NCBI RefSeq assembly: GCF_000980885.2
Contig: NZ_LBDA02000081.1
Location: forward strand, 1 to 37,624
Length of the DNA stretch: 37,624 nucleotides
Source: Streptomyces malaysiense
Lineage (GTDB): Bacteria; Actinomycetota; Actinomycetes; Streptomycetales; Streptomycetaceae
Reading direction: 5' to 3'
Below are positions 7,715 through 15,891 of this stretch, piece by piece. The stretch's first letter is position 1. The number at the start of each line of letters is the position of its first letter. A program made the translations under genes and the position numbers. The notes under the pieces were generated by a model. It did no database searches. It was not told the origin of the DNA and saw only the letters and a program-made list of their open reading frames with translations.

Positions 7715-8512
7715 ATGACGAAGAAGGACATCGAGCGGTACACGCTCGGTGCGGCCGGGGTCGTCATCGTCGCCCTCACTGTCAGTGGATTCTGGTTGTC
7801 GTACGCACACCTCGCCGAGGTCGCCGGCCAGCACGGGCTGCGCAGCTCTCCCACTCGCCGCTGGGCCTGGCCGGCGACCCTGGATGCGTTCATCGTCGCG
7901 GGCGAACTTCTCATGCTCCGCGCGGGCCTGCGCAGGGTGACCGACAGGTGGGCGATCGCCCTTACGGCCACCGGATCGGTCGGCTCCATCGCGCTCAACG
8001 TGGCCGGGGTCAACGGCACGCGCAGCGCGGGCACTGTGCCGCTGCTCGACTACGTGGTCGCCGCGGTCCCCCCGACCGCCGCGCTGCTGGCCTTCGGTGT
8101 CCTGATGCGGCAGATCCACCAGCTCGTCGACCAGCCCGCGGGCCATCCGGATCCCGCACTGGTCCAGGCGCCGGAACCACCGGTCACCGCCCCCGCCACG
8201 CTCGCCGAGGCACCGGCCGAGCCCGCCCAGCCCGTGCCGCCGACCGCCGTGCCCGGCGAGCCGACGGAACCGCCTTCCGAGGTTGCGGAGAGCAGGCCGC
8301 GCGGTGGCCGTCCGCCCGGCGCCACGCTTGAGGAACTCGTGGAGATCGGCCGGATCACTCTCGCCGAACACGGCACGCTCACCCGGTCACTGCTCCGAAA
8401 GGCCGTCAAGGCCAAGGGCCTGACGATCAGCAGCGAGCGACAGACCGACGTGATGACCACCCTCCGGCCCGAGATCGAAGCCGCCGCCGAGACCGGTCCG
8501 GACAGCGGCTGA
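7715..8512 (+). CDS. DUF2637 membrane protein (Spd-like)
   Basis: This 265-residue protein starts at ATG with AAGGA nine bases upstream. Four hydrophobic segments fill the first 140 residues (around AAGVVIVALTVSGFWLSYAH, ATLDAFIVAGELLMLRAGL, WAIALTATGSVGSIALNVAGV and VVAAVPPTAALLAFGVLM). A long proline/alanine-rich linker follows, then a basic C-terminal segment (LVEIGRITLAEHGTLTRSLLRKAVKAKGL) that looks like a small DNA-binding helix bundle. This layout is typical of DUF2637 proteins on actinobacterial integrative elements, where they are often called spread or transfer accessory proteins. It sits between the candidate origin and the mobilization genes. A role in conjugal spread is inferred from context only. 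Confidence 0.75.
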   Translation: MTKKDIERYTLGAAGVVIVALTVSGFWLSYAHLAEVAGQHGLRSSPTRRWAWPATLDAFIVAGELLMLRAGLRRVTDRWAIALTATGSVGSIALNVAGVNGTRSAGTVPLLDYVVAAVPPTAALLAFGVLMRQIHQLVDQPAGHPDPALVQAPEPPVTAPATLAEAPAEPAQPVPPTAVPGEPTEPPSEVAESRPRGGRPPGATLEELVEIGRITLAEHGTLTRSLLRKAVKAKGLTISSERQTDVMTTLRPEIEAAAETGPDSG

Positions 8513-8525
8513 CCGGAATCCCTAC

Positions 8526-8554
8526 GGGGTGACCGGAACTCTTCCGGTCACCCC
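8526..8554. repeat. Perfect 13-bp inverted repeat before mobC (oriT or terminator)
   Basis: GGGGTGACCGGAA, spacer CTC, TTCCGGTCACCCC. The nonamer TGACCGGAA also occurs as a direct copy at 8510-8518, so three copies lie within 41 bases. Placed between the DUF2637 and mobC genes, it may be the relaxase/MobC binding site at oriT, a terminator, or both. Confidence 0.5.
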
Positions 8555-8588
8555 GGCCAGTCGGCCACCCGTCTCACTCGCCGCCCGC

Positions 8589-8608
8589 TTATCCACATCT
8601 GTGGACGA
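8589..8608. promoter_or_regulatory. Paired DnaA-box-like sites in inverted orientation
   Basis: TTATCCACA on the plus strand (8589-8597) matches the classic DnaA box. The minus strand of 8600-8608 reads TCGTCCACA, one mismatch from the Streptomyces box TTGTCCACA. The two form the palindrome TCCACATCTGTGGA. It lies about 80 bases upstream of mobC. Confidence 0.4.
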
Positions 8609-8685
8609 GGCAGTGACCGCCCCTACTCCGCCGGCCCCGCCGGCGGCACTGCCCGCCTTCCCCTACCTCTCCTGGAGCACCGCCC

Positions 8686-9420
8686 GTGACGCACGACCCG
8701 CACCGCCGCCAAGATACTTACGACGTGCCGATACCGCTGGCGAAGTCGCCTACGCTGATGAACCGTCTGCGGCGTGCGTTCGGACGGGTGGCCCCCGGCG
8801 GAGCCAGTAGTACCCCGAGTCCGACTCAAGGCCGGTCTTCGGGGGTCTCCGCCCCGGGGGTGGCGGAAACGGCCCAGCGCCAGGGGGCGCAGGACCAGGA
8901 GGGCGGGGCCGAAGGCAGCCCCGACCCGGACACGCTCCATGCCGCCCAGCGTGAAGTGCTTCGCCCCGTCCGTGCCGCCGAGACCACAGTCGGCGAGCCC
9001 GCCGTGCAGAAAGTGCAGCCCACGATCCGCCGCTTCACAGGCACCAAGCGCGTCGTCCGAGTCGGCCCCCTGCGCTTCACCGGCGACGAGCACACCCAGC
9101 TTCAGGAGGCAGCGACCCAGCACGGCTACAAGGGCGAGTCCGGTTTCGCCGCCGACATCGTCCTCGCCTTCGTCACCGGACGGTTCACTGCCAATCTGCC
9201 CCTGTCCGAGGACCGCCGCCGCACCCACGTCTTCCGCGCTCAGGTCCTGCGCCAGCTCAACCGGATCGGCGTCAACGTCAACCAGATCGCCCGTGCCCTC
9301 AACAGCGACTACACCCCGTCCGACATTCGCCAGCGCTTGACCGAGCTCCACGACCTGCTGGAGCTGATCGCCGAGGCCCTGCGCCAGCCCGCCGATCCGG
9401 AGACGGAGGCAGCCGCGTGA
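8686..9420 (+). CDS. MobC-like mobilization accessory protein
   Basis: This 244-residue protein starts at GTG with GGAG eight bases upstream. Residues 1-110 are low-complexity and polar. The C-terminal half resembles MobC: a ribbon-helix-helix-like start (KRVVRVGPLRFTGDEHTQLQEA) and the family hallmark RQLNRIGVNVNQIARALN near residues 189-206. MobC proteins bind oriT, melt the DNA around nic and help the relaxase assemble. The stop codon overlaps the relaxase GTG by four bases, the usual coupling of mobC and mobA. The 172 bases upstream carry a perfect inverted repeat and DnaA-box-like sites, which makes that spacer the candidate oriT. Confidence 0.82.
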   Translation: MTHDPHRRQDTYDVPIPLAKSPTLMNRLRRAFGRVAPGGASSTPSPTQGRSSGVSAPGVAETAQRQGAQDQEGGAEGSPDPDTLHAAQREVLRPVRAAETTVGEPAVQKVQPTIRRFTGTKRVVRVGPLRFTGDEHTQLQEAATQHGYKGESGFAADIVLAFVTGRFTANLPLSEDRRRTHVFRAQVLRQLNRIGVNVNQIARALNSDYTPSDIRQRLTELHDLLELIAEALRQPADPETEAAA

Positions 9421-11132
9421 TCGCCGCCATCAAACCGGCCGGAGCCAACACCCGCGGCCTGCTCGCCTACCTCTACGGCCCCGGTCGCCACGACGAACAC
9501 CTCGACCCGCACATCGTGGCCGGATTCGCCATGCTCGGCATGCCCGACCCCGGCCGCGACGAGAACGCCACCCTCACCGACCTCGCCCGCCACCTCGACG
9601 CGCCCGTACGCCTGCGCAACAGCGAGTTCGGAAGGAAGGTCACCGACCACGTCTGGCACTGCCCCGTCCGCGCCGCGCCCGAGGACCGCTACCTCTCCGA
9701 CGCCGAGTGGGCCGAGATAGCCCGGGGCATCGTCCAGGCCGCCGGCATCGCGCCCGCCGGCGACGACCTGGCCTGCCGCTGGATCGCCGTACGCCACGCC
9801 GACGACCACATCCACATCCTCGCCACCACCGTCCGCGAAGACGGCCGCCGCCCCAAACTCCACGACAGCGGCCTGCGCGTCGGCGACGCCTGCCGCGAGA
9901 TCGAGAAGGACTACGGGCTGCGCCAGCTGAAGAAGGGCGACCGCACCGGTGCCCGCCGGCCCACCCAGGCCGAGATGCACAAGGCCGAACGTCTCGGCTG
10001 GGAACAGGCCAGTCCCGAATGGCTCCAGGACCGCATCCGCGCCGCCATCCCCCACGTGACAGGCGCCGAGGAATTTATCGCCTACCTCGAAGCCGACGGC
10101 GTCGAGGTCAAGACCCGGTGCGGCCCGTCAGGAGACCTCCTCGGTTACGCCGTCGGCCGCCCCGGCGACCTCAACGAGAACGGCGAACAGATCTTCCACC
10201 CCGGAGGCAAGATTGCCCCTGACCTCTCCCTGCCCAAGATCAAGACCTGCCTCGAATCCAGCCGACCCGAAGAACACCCCACCGCCCGCCGCAACCGCCC
10301 CAGCACCCCTTGGCACCAGACCACCGACGCACTCGACACCCTCCACACCGACCTGGTCGACGACACACGCGCCCAGGCCCACATCACCGCCCTCGGCGAA
10401 CTGATCGAAGCCACCGCCCAGAAAGCAACCGCCAACCTGCGCGCCGAACTCCAGGCCGCATCCAAGGCATTCACTCGAGCCCAGCGCTCCCGGATCCGCG
10501 CCGAAGACCGCGCCGCCCACGCTCTGCGCCTCGCGGCACGCGACATCGTCCACACCGCCACCGGCCCCGACGGCAGCGCACTCGCCGCGCTGCTCGCCGG
10601 ACTCGTCTGGGCCACCATCGTCGCCGGACGCTGGCACGAAGCGAAGAATCATGCCCACCAGGCCGAAGCGGCCCGCCAGGCAGTCGAGCACCTCCAGATC
10701 GCCGCCGACCACGCACTCACCCCGACGCTCACCGAACTCGCGGCACGGCCCGCCAGGGAGCAAGTGCGTGGCATTCTGGCCAGCGACGTACGAGCGGCCG
10801 TTCCCGCCCACGCCGAGCGGATTCTCACCGACCCGGCCTGGCCGGCACTCGCCACCGTCCTCGCAGACGCCGAAGCCCGCGGCCACCAGCCCGACCAGTT
10901 CCTCAAGGAAGCCGCCACCCAGCGCGAGCTAACCACCGCCCGCCAGCCCGCCCGCGTGCTCATCACCCGCATTCAGCACACAGGCCGAAACCCGGCACCC
11001 AACCGCCGCGCCGATGCAGCCCGTCGGCGCTCGACCATCGCAGGCTCGGCCAGCACCGCTCAGAGCCTTGGCCACCAGACCACAGCTGCGGTGTCGACGC
11101 CCACCGAACAGCATCACCGGCAGCGTCGGTAG
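9417..11132 (+). CDS. MobA/VirD2-type relaxase
   Basis: This 571-residue relaxase should nick oriT, remain bound to the 5' end and lead the strand into a recipient. The N-terminal 280 residues form the nuclease: an opening MIAAIKPAGANTRGLLAYL, and the metal-binding histidine motif RHADDHIHI (His127, His131, His133). Tyr15/Tyr19-type residues near the start region (LLAYLYGPGR) are candidates for the nucleophile. The C-terminal half is a long alanine/arginine-rich helical region (LRAELQAASKAFTRAQRSRI, later VEHLQIAADHALTPTLTELA) without a helicase or primase motif. It follows mobC with a four-base overlap. A separate translocation channel or coupling protein would be required and is not in the window. 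Confidence 0.87.
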   Translation: MIAAIKPAGANTRGLLAYLYGPGRHDEHLDPHIVAGFAMLGMPDPGRDENATLTDLARHLDAPVRLRNSEFGRKVTDHVWHCPVRAAPEDRYLSDAEWAEIARGIVQAAGIAPAGDDLACRWIAVRHADDHIHILATTVREDGRRPKLHDSGLRVGDACREIEKDYGLRQLKKGDRTGARRPTQAEMHKAERLGWEQASPEWLQDRIRAAIPHVTGAEEFIAYLEADGVEVKTRCGPSGDLLGYAVGRPGDLNENGEQIFHPGGKIAPDLSLPKIKTCLESSRPEEHPTARRNRPSTPWHQTTDALDTLHTDLVDDTRAQAHITALGELIEATAQKATANLRAELQAASKAFTRAQRSRIRAEDRAAHALRLAARDIVHTATGPDGSALAALLAGLVWATIVAGRWHEAKNHAHQAEAARQAVEHLQIAADHALTPTLTELAARPAREQVRGILASDVRAAVPAHAERILTDPAWPALATVLADAEARGHQPDQFLKEAATQRELTTARQPARVLITRIQHTGRNPAPNRRADAARRRSTIAGSASTAQSLGHQTTAAVSTPTEQHHRQRR

Positions 11133-11173
11133 GGCCAACACTGCCTGCGCCCCGATGACGTAGCCGTCAGTCC

Positions 11174-11207
11174 GATGCCCTCGCTCCTTCCTGGTGCTGA
11201 GGGCATC
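11174..11207. terminator. Hairpin between convergent relaxase and HAD genes
   Basis: GATGCCCTC and GAGGGCATC form nine perfect base pairs around a 16-base loop. It lies 42 bases after the relaxase stop and just beyond the 3' end of the minus-strand HAD gene, so it may terminate both. Confidence 0.5.
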
Positions 11208-11229
11208 AGCGATTCCTGCGGTTTCCTCG

Positions 11230-11808
11230 CTATGCGACCTTCGCATCACACGAGAAGCCTGAGGCATCAGCCCGCGCGACGGACGACAGGGCGGCACAAG
11301 CCAGAACCTCGACCAAGTGCTCGGCCAAGAGACCGACATGCGGATCCGGCTGGACCAGGGCGGTGACATGGCCACGGGCGGTGCGCTCCCTGGCCCACTC
11401 GTGGTCGAGGTTGGTGAAGTCGTCGTCGATCCAGATGGCGGGCGCGTCGCCGAGCCAGTCGTCGACGTGGTCGCGTTTCCACAGGTAGCCGTTGGGGTGG
11501 CTGGTCGTGATCTGCGGACGCGGCAGCTCGACGTGCGGCACGGGCGGGAGGCCGAGGAGCGGGCCGATGAGCGTGGTGGCGTCCTGCCGCCAGCTGGTGC
11601 ACCAGACGGGGGTGACCAGGCTGGTCCGGATCACGTGCATGAGCAGGGGACCGTGGGCTGGGTTGAGCCAGATGGTGACCGGGTTGTCGGCGGTCCGGCC
11701 GGTGGGAACGACGTCGTGGCGCGTGTGGGTGTCGGGGCCGGCTCCTTCCGGGTCCGGGAAGGGGATGAGGACGCCGTCGACGTCGAGAAGCAGGTAGGGC
11801 GGGCGCAT
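11230..11808 (-). CDS. HAD-like hydrolase
   Basis: This 192-residue protein starts at ATG with GGGAGA upstream. The N-terminal YLLLDVDGVLIPF (Asp9 as nucleophile, Asp11) is haloacid-dehalogenase motif I. WCTSW near the middle fits motif II (Thr/Ser after a hydrophobic strand), and AIWIDDDF carries the motif IV acidic pair. Small HAD proteins of this type are usually phosphatases acting on small phosphorylated metabolites. It is the last gene of a minus-strand operon, 30 bases after the methyltransferase. Together with the kinase-like protein two genes upstream it could remove or trim a phosphate group in the same pathway. The substrate is unknown. Confidence 0.7.
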   Translation of the reverse strand: MRPPYLLLDVDGVLIPFPDPEGAGPDTHTRHDVVPTGRTADNPVTIWLNPAHGPLLMHVIRTSLVTPVWCTSWRQDATTLIGPLLGLPPVPHVELPRPQITTSHPNGYLWKRDHVDDWLGDAPAIWIDDDFTNLDHEWARERTARGHVTALVQPDPHVGLLAEHLVEVLACAALSSVARADASGFSCDAKVA

Positions 11809-11838
11809 CGGGTTCTCCCAGGGGGCCGGGGGCTGGGG

Positions 11839-12531
11839 TCAGAGCTTGCGCGCGGTGATCAGCAGGGTGGTGGGCCAGAGGCCGTGGCGGGCGTCGTGGA
11901 ATTCCTGGGCTGAGGCGAGCCAGAGCCCCGCTCGTCCGAGGTGCTTCTCCCAGCGGACGGCGTCGAACTCCCAGCGCGCGATGGGCAGGCGTGTGCGGTC
12001 GGGGAGGGTGACGTAGTCGCGGCTGGGCCGGTCGTCGGCGGAAGGGTGCTTGCCGCCCCGCTGGGGGTGGGGGACGGAGAAGGCGAGGGTGCATCCGGGT
12101 TTGAGGTGCTGGGCGATGGCCGGGAGCAGCAGTTCGGGGGCGACGAGGCCGATCGCTCCGAAGACGGAGTAGATCGCGTCGAAGCGCTCGTCGGAGGCTT
12201 GCAGGTAGTGCAGGGCGTGTCCGGCGACGAAGGTGAGGTTGTTTAGCCGTCCGTAGTGGGAGCGGGCTCGGCGGACTTGTAGGCCGACGAGGTCGACGCC
12301 GGTGACGTGGGCGCCGTAGCGGGTGGCGAGGTGGGCGGCGTTGTGGCCGGGGCCGCAGCCGAGTTCCAGCAGTCGCTTGCGGCGCAGATCCGGTGCGAGG
12401 ATCTCGGCGCCGGGTCCGCTGCCGGGCCGTGTGGTCCATTCCATCCGCGCGGGGACGGACAGGGGCTCGGCGGGGGTGGCCGTGGTGCGCTGGAGCGCGT
12501 GGACGTACCAGGGGGACGCCTGGGCGAGCAC
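11839..12531 (-). CDS. Class I SAM-dependent methyltransferase
   Basis: This 230-residue protein starts at GTG 12531, which has GGAGG six bases upstream; the stop of the kinase-like gene lies one base before it, so the two are tightly coupled. Motif I is LLELGCGPGHNAAH (about 54-67), followed by the acidic ribose contact VTGVDLVGLQ and motif IV DAIYSVFGAIGLV. The C-terminal strand region (LAFSVPHPQRGG) is typical of small-molecule methyltransferases rather than rRNA or DNA enzymes. It probably methylates a metabolite made or modified by its operon partners. An in-frame ATG at 12558 lies inside the upstream gene and has weaker support. Confidence 0.8.
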   Translation of the reverse strand: MLAQASPWYVHALQRTTATPAEPLSVPARMEWTTRPGSGPGAEILAPDLRRKRLLELGCGPGHNAAHLATRYGAHVTGVDLVGLQVRRARSHYGRLNNLTFVAGHALHYLQASDERFDAIYSVFGAIGLVAPELLLPAIAQHLKPGCTLAFSVPHPQRGGKHPSADDRPSRDYVTLPDRTRLPIARWEFDAVRWEKHLGRAGLWLASAQEFHDARHGLWPTTLLITARKL

Positions 12532-12532
12532 G

Positions 12533-13444
12533 TCAGACCTCCAGGAGGTGGAGAACATCGGTGAGATGGCGGCGTACGGCCTTGATGTAGGCGAGGTCGA
12601 TGGCCGGGTCGTTGATCCAGCGGATGGACTGCTCCATGAACCACTCGACGGCCCACATGCGGTGCCAGCCCAGCGCCCACTTCTCGGCCGGAAGCCCGCC
12701 GCGCTCGGCGAGGGCGTCAGGGGTGCCGCCTTCGCTGACGTACGTCTCCAGGAAGACGCGCAGACGTACGGGGTCGGGGTCGTCGATGGTGCCGTGCCAG
12801 CTGGCGAGGTCGAGTAGGCCGGGGCCGGTGAAGGAGCGGGCGAAGTCCAGCAGCCGCCAGCCGCGCCGGCCGATGTGGAGGCTGGTGGGGTGGAACTCGG
12901 AGTGCACCCAGCCGAACGGGTCGAGCGTGGCGCCAGCCGAGCGCGCTTCGGCGGCTTGGGCGATGCCGTCGAGAGCGTCCTCGATGTCGTGCGTGTCGTC
13001 CCATCGGTCGGCCTTCCGTAGGTGGCTGAGGTGTTCCAAGGCTCGCGTCGGGAGGCCGCGCAGACGTTCCTGGTCGAGGACTGGCAGGGCTGCGGCCGTG
13101 CGGGTGCGGTGCAGGACCATGGCTGCGGTGGCGCCGTCGAGGTCGTCGGCTTCGCGGAGGGGAGCGCCGAGGTCTTCCAGCAGCATCCCGAGCCAGCCGT
13201 CCAGGACTGCGGAGGCGTGAACGGAAGGAACGGGGACGCCGAGCGTTTTTGCCAGCCGGAGTGCCTGGTCCTCCCTGTCGAAGGGCCTCCTGGCGTACTT
13301 GAAGATGGCGGTGCTGCCGTCGGTGAAGGTCAGGCGTTCGACGCCGGACATGGACCAGATTCGCACCTCCTCGCGCGATGCGCAGGTCTGGTTGGCGAGG
13401 GTCAGCAGGTTGTCCAGGAGTTCGGCGTTGAGGGTCGCGTCCAT
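12533..13444 (-). CDS. Aminoglycoside-phosphotransferase-fold protein with altered catalytic loop
   Basis: This 303-residue protein starts at ATG 13444 with GGAGA seven bases upstream. It has the APH/choline-kinase layout: an N-lobe with FTDGSTAIFKY (Lys49 as the ATP lysine), LGMLLEDLG in the hinge, the loop HSEFHPTS (181-188), and LLDFARSF with the metal-binding Asp200. The usual loop is HxDxHxxN; here the catalytic Asp is Glu183 and the Asn is Ser188. It may therefore be a kinase with altered chemistry or a binding-only pseudokinase. It follows the 249-residue unknown gene, separated by a strong hairpin, and leads directly into the methyltransferase. Confidence 0.7.
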   Translation of the reverse strand: MDATLNAELLDNLLTLANQTCASREEVRIWSMSGVERLTFTDGSTAIFKYARRPFDREDQALRLAKTLGVPVPSVHASAVLDGWLGMLLEDLGAPLREADDLDGATAAMVLHRTRTAAALPVLDQERLRGLPTRALEHLSHLRKADRWDDTHDIEDALDGIAQAAEARSAGATLDPFGWVHSEFHPTSLHIGRRGWRLLDFARSFTGPGLLDLASWHGTIDDPDPVRLRVFLETYVSEGGTPDALAERGGLPAEKWALGWHRMWAVEWFMEQSIRWINDPAIDLAYIKAVRRHLTDVLHLLEV

Positions 13445-13472
13445 GAAGGGATCTCCAGTGCGGTGGGGGCAT

Positions 13473-13505
13473 CCGGGGCGGGCGAGAAGTGCCTGCCCGC
13501 CCCGG
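13473..13505 (-). terminator. Strong hairpin between the unknown gene and the kinase-like gene
   Basis: CCGGGGCGGGC and GCCCGCCCCGG pair perfectly (11 bp) around an 11-base loop. It lies inside the operon, 22 bases after the stop of the 249-residue gene and 28 bases before the kinase-like start. It may act as a partial terminator, or stabilise the upstream message, giving more of the first product than of the enzymes. Confidence 0.5.
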
Positions 13506-13527
13506 AGCCTGGTGTGCGGTGCTGGTG

Positions 13528-14277
13528 CTACGCGGCAGGGCTGACGCGGTGGGCGTAGACCTGCTCGATCCAGCCGGCCTTGAAGGCCGCGAGGTCGTCG
13601 CGGAAGGCGGTCATCGACGCACCGTAGGGCGCGACGACGCCGCCGGACTGGTCCGGAACGGACTGGCAGCCGTGCACGAGTCGGCCACCGAGTGCGGCGT
13701 GGGCCTTGATGGATTCGATGCGGCGGTGCTCGTTGAACCAGCCGCCGTGGTAGACCTCGTCCAGCATCCCGCCCATCTCGTCGTCCAGGTCGAAGACGAC
13801 CGAGGTGGCGGCCGGGAAGAACCAGCACGGGCCGACGTTGGAAATGTGCCCGTCCAGCTCGACCTTGTTCAGTGCCATCAGCGTGGCCGCCTCGCGCAGC
13901 ATCCGCAGGTGCTCGGCGGTGATCTGCGGCAGGCCGAGCCCGGCGAGGTGCTCGTCGCGGAAGAGGTACGCGTACACCTCGTAGGCGGTGGACAGCACGC
14001 GGGTGGGGTCCGAGGTGGACTCGGCGTGGGCCTTGATGAAGTCCAGCGCGAGCTGCTCGACCGCGCTCTCGGTGGTCTCCGCCACGTCCAGGAGCTGGGA
14101 CTTGACCAGCTCCCAGTCGGCGACGAGCCAGGTGTTGGACTCGAAGCGGAAGAAGTACTGGGCCGGGTTGATCGTGATGCGCCGGCCGTCGACCTGGATG
14201 CCCGGCAGTCGGCTCCAGCGCTCGTCGAACGCCTGGGGTAGCTCGACCGTGATGGCCGTGGTGTCGATGGTGGTCAC
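13528..14277 (-). CDS. Protein of unknown function, first gene of the island operon
   Basis: This 249-residue protein starts at GTG 14277 with GGAGA close upstream. I do not recognise a family. It is soluble, mixed alpha/beta, with aromatic-rich segments (PAQYFFRFESNTWLVADWELV and GPCWFFPAATSVVFDLDDEM) and several conserved-looking histidines and acids (VELDGHISN, YHGGWFNEHRRIES, GRLVHGC). No signal peptide, membrane segment or nucleotide-binding loop is seen. It is divergent from an HTH-TPR regulator and heads an operon with a kinase-like protein, a methyltransferase and a HAD hydrolase, so it is probably the defining component of that module. Codon use is typical high-GC, so it is a real gene. 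Confidence 0.75.
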   Translation of the reverse strand: MTTIDTTAITVELPQAFDERWSRLPGIQVDGRRITINPAQYFFRFESNTWLVADWELVKSQLLDVAETTESAVEQLALDFIKAHAESTSDPTRVLSTAYEVYAYLFRDEHLAGLGLPQITAEHLRMLREAATLMALNKVELDGHISNVGPCWFFPAATSVVFDLDDEMGGMLDEVYHGGWFNEHRRIESIKAHAALGGRLVHGCQSVPDQSGGVVAPYGASMTAFRDDLAAFKAGWIEQVYAHRVSPAA

Positions 14278-14503
14278 CGTGTCTCCGTCTCTGATCGGCC
14301 GGGTTCGGGCACGGGCGTGCCTGAGCCCGGAGCGGGGCGTACGGAACTTCAGGGAGCCGCCCGGCCGAAGGGGGGAGCCTGGTCACGGTGTCGGACCGTG
14401 CCGGGCGGCTGATATTCAGTGAACACGCCGTCACGCACAGTGGGTACGGTGAGAGGCAGTCCAGGCGGTATACGCGGTTTACAGCTCCGGAGCGGAGGCG
14501 ATC

Positions 14504-15856
14504 GTGGCAGCGCAGAGAGAACCCAACTCCCGCCTGCGCGAGACCATCGAGGCGACGGGCTGCACCTACGAGGCGCTGGCGAAGGACATCCGACGCATCG
14601 CTGCCGAGAACGGCGAGACCCTCCAGACCAACAAGTCGGCTGTCTCCCATTGGGTGAATGGCACCCGCCAGCCGACCGGCCGGACCGCCCGGTACCTCGC
14701 CGAGGCACTGTCCCGGCGAGCAGGCCGCACGGTCACTGAGACGGAGATCGGTCTCCGCGGAGGCGAGACACCGACCGAGCAGGCTGATCCCGTCCTTGCC
14801 GCAACCGACCTGGGCCGTGCCGACGTCGAACGCCGACGCTTCCTGGCCGTGGCCGCCTTCACCGCAGCCGGCGTGGCCATGCCCCTTGCGTATGACCACG
14901 AAGCCACTGCCCGCATGCTTCGAGCCCGTAGCGGTGGCTCCCTGGTCGGTGCGGAGGACGTGGACGTCGTACACCAGATCACCGCGGCTTTCAGCGCGGC
15001 CGACGAGCGTCTCGGTGGCGGTCATGGGCTTACCACCGTCACCGCGTATCTCGCCGACACCGCGGCCCCCATGCTGCGCGGGCGGTTCCCGAACGAAGCC
15101 TTACGTCGGGCAGCCTTCGGAGCGGTCGCAGAACTCGCCTACCTCGCGGGCTGGAAGCACCACGATCTCGGCCAGGAAGGTGCCGCCCAGCGCTACTACC
15201 AGGTCGGATACCAACTCGCCTGCGAAGCCGACCCGCACGGCCACGCCGCCTGGATGATGCGCGCCCTCGCCCACCAGGCCCTCAGCCTCAAGCAACCCCA
15301 CCACTGCGTCGACCTCGTTGAGGGCGCACTGACCCGCGGCCTGGGTCACGTCGACGGCCAGACCGAGGCGCTGCTTCACATCACCCATGCCCGCGCGTAC
15401 GCCGCTGTGGGCGAGAAGCCCGCAGCGGCCCGCGCCCTGCTCGCCGCCGAAGATGCCCTCCTACGCGACGACGGCCCCCAGCCGAGTTACTCCCGCGTCA
15501 GCGGCCCGGCCGCCGGCACCGTGGCCAGCCACACCGCCCGCACACTGACCGACCTCGCCGACCACGTAGGCACCGAGCAACAACACCGCGACGCCCTGGT
15601 CCGCTGGGACCCCGAGAAGTACAAACGGGTCCACGCCCTCACCTACGCCGACCTCGGGGACAGCCTCGCAGCACAGGCCCGCGCCGACGAGGCCGTCGCC
15701 GCCTGGTCCCAGGCCCTGACTCTCATGGAGGGCATGACCTCTGACCGCACCCGCAAGGCGATCACCTCGCTCCGCTCCACTCTCGCCGTCTACCAGCGCC
15801 GCAGGGTGCCCGGGGCGGCCGAACTGGCCCGCCGCACACGCGAAGCACTGGCCTAA
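14504..15856 (+). CDS. HTH-TPR transcriptional regulator with a TTA codon
   Basis: This 450-residue protein starts at GTG with GGAGG five bases upstream. Residues 1-85 hold a divergent XRE-type helix-turn-helix (YEALAKDIRRIAAENG, then KSAVSHWVNGTRQPTGRTA). Residues 150-445 are repeated helices of TPR type (AVAELAYLAGWKHHDLGQEG, LADHVGTEQQHRDALV, YADLGDSLAAQARADEAV). The layout matches streptomycete regulators such as NsdA and the protein at 29562-30986. An in-frame TTA (Leu) at 15101-15103 makes expression dependent on the rare leucyl-tRNA of bldA, as for many developmental and antibiotic regulators. It is divergent from the unknown-gene operon, which it probably controls. Confidence 0.8.
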   Translation: MAAQREPNSRLRETIEATGCTYEALAKDIRRIAAENGETLQTNKSAVSHWVNGTRQPTGRTARYLAEALSRRAGRTVTETEIGLRGGETPTEQADPVLAATDLGRADVERRRFLAVAAFTAAGVAMPLAYDHEATARMLRARSGGSLVGAEDVDVVHQITAAFSAADERLGGGHGLTTVTAYLADTAAPMLRGRFPNEALRRAAFGAVAELAYLAGWKHHDLGQEGAAQRYYQVGYQLACEADPHGHAAWMMRALAHQALSLKQPHHCVDLVEGALTRGLGHVDGQTEALLHITHARAYAAVGEKPAAARALLAAEDALLRDDGPQPSYSRVSGPAAGTVASHTARTLTDLADHVGTEQQHRDALVRWDPEKYKRVHALTYADLGDSLAAQARADEAVAAWSQALTLMEGMTSDRTRKAITSLRSTLAVYQRRRVPGAAELARRTREALA

Positions 15857-15891
15857 GCTGCCCACCAACCGGCCGACGAAGGGACACAACC

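Noticed and set aside
8529..8810. A 93-codon plus-strand frame overlapping the start of mobC
   Set aside because: It lies over the candidate oriT and the mobC start in another frame, has a Pro/Ala-rich composition and no binding site.
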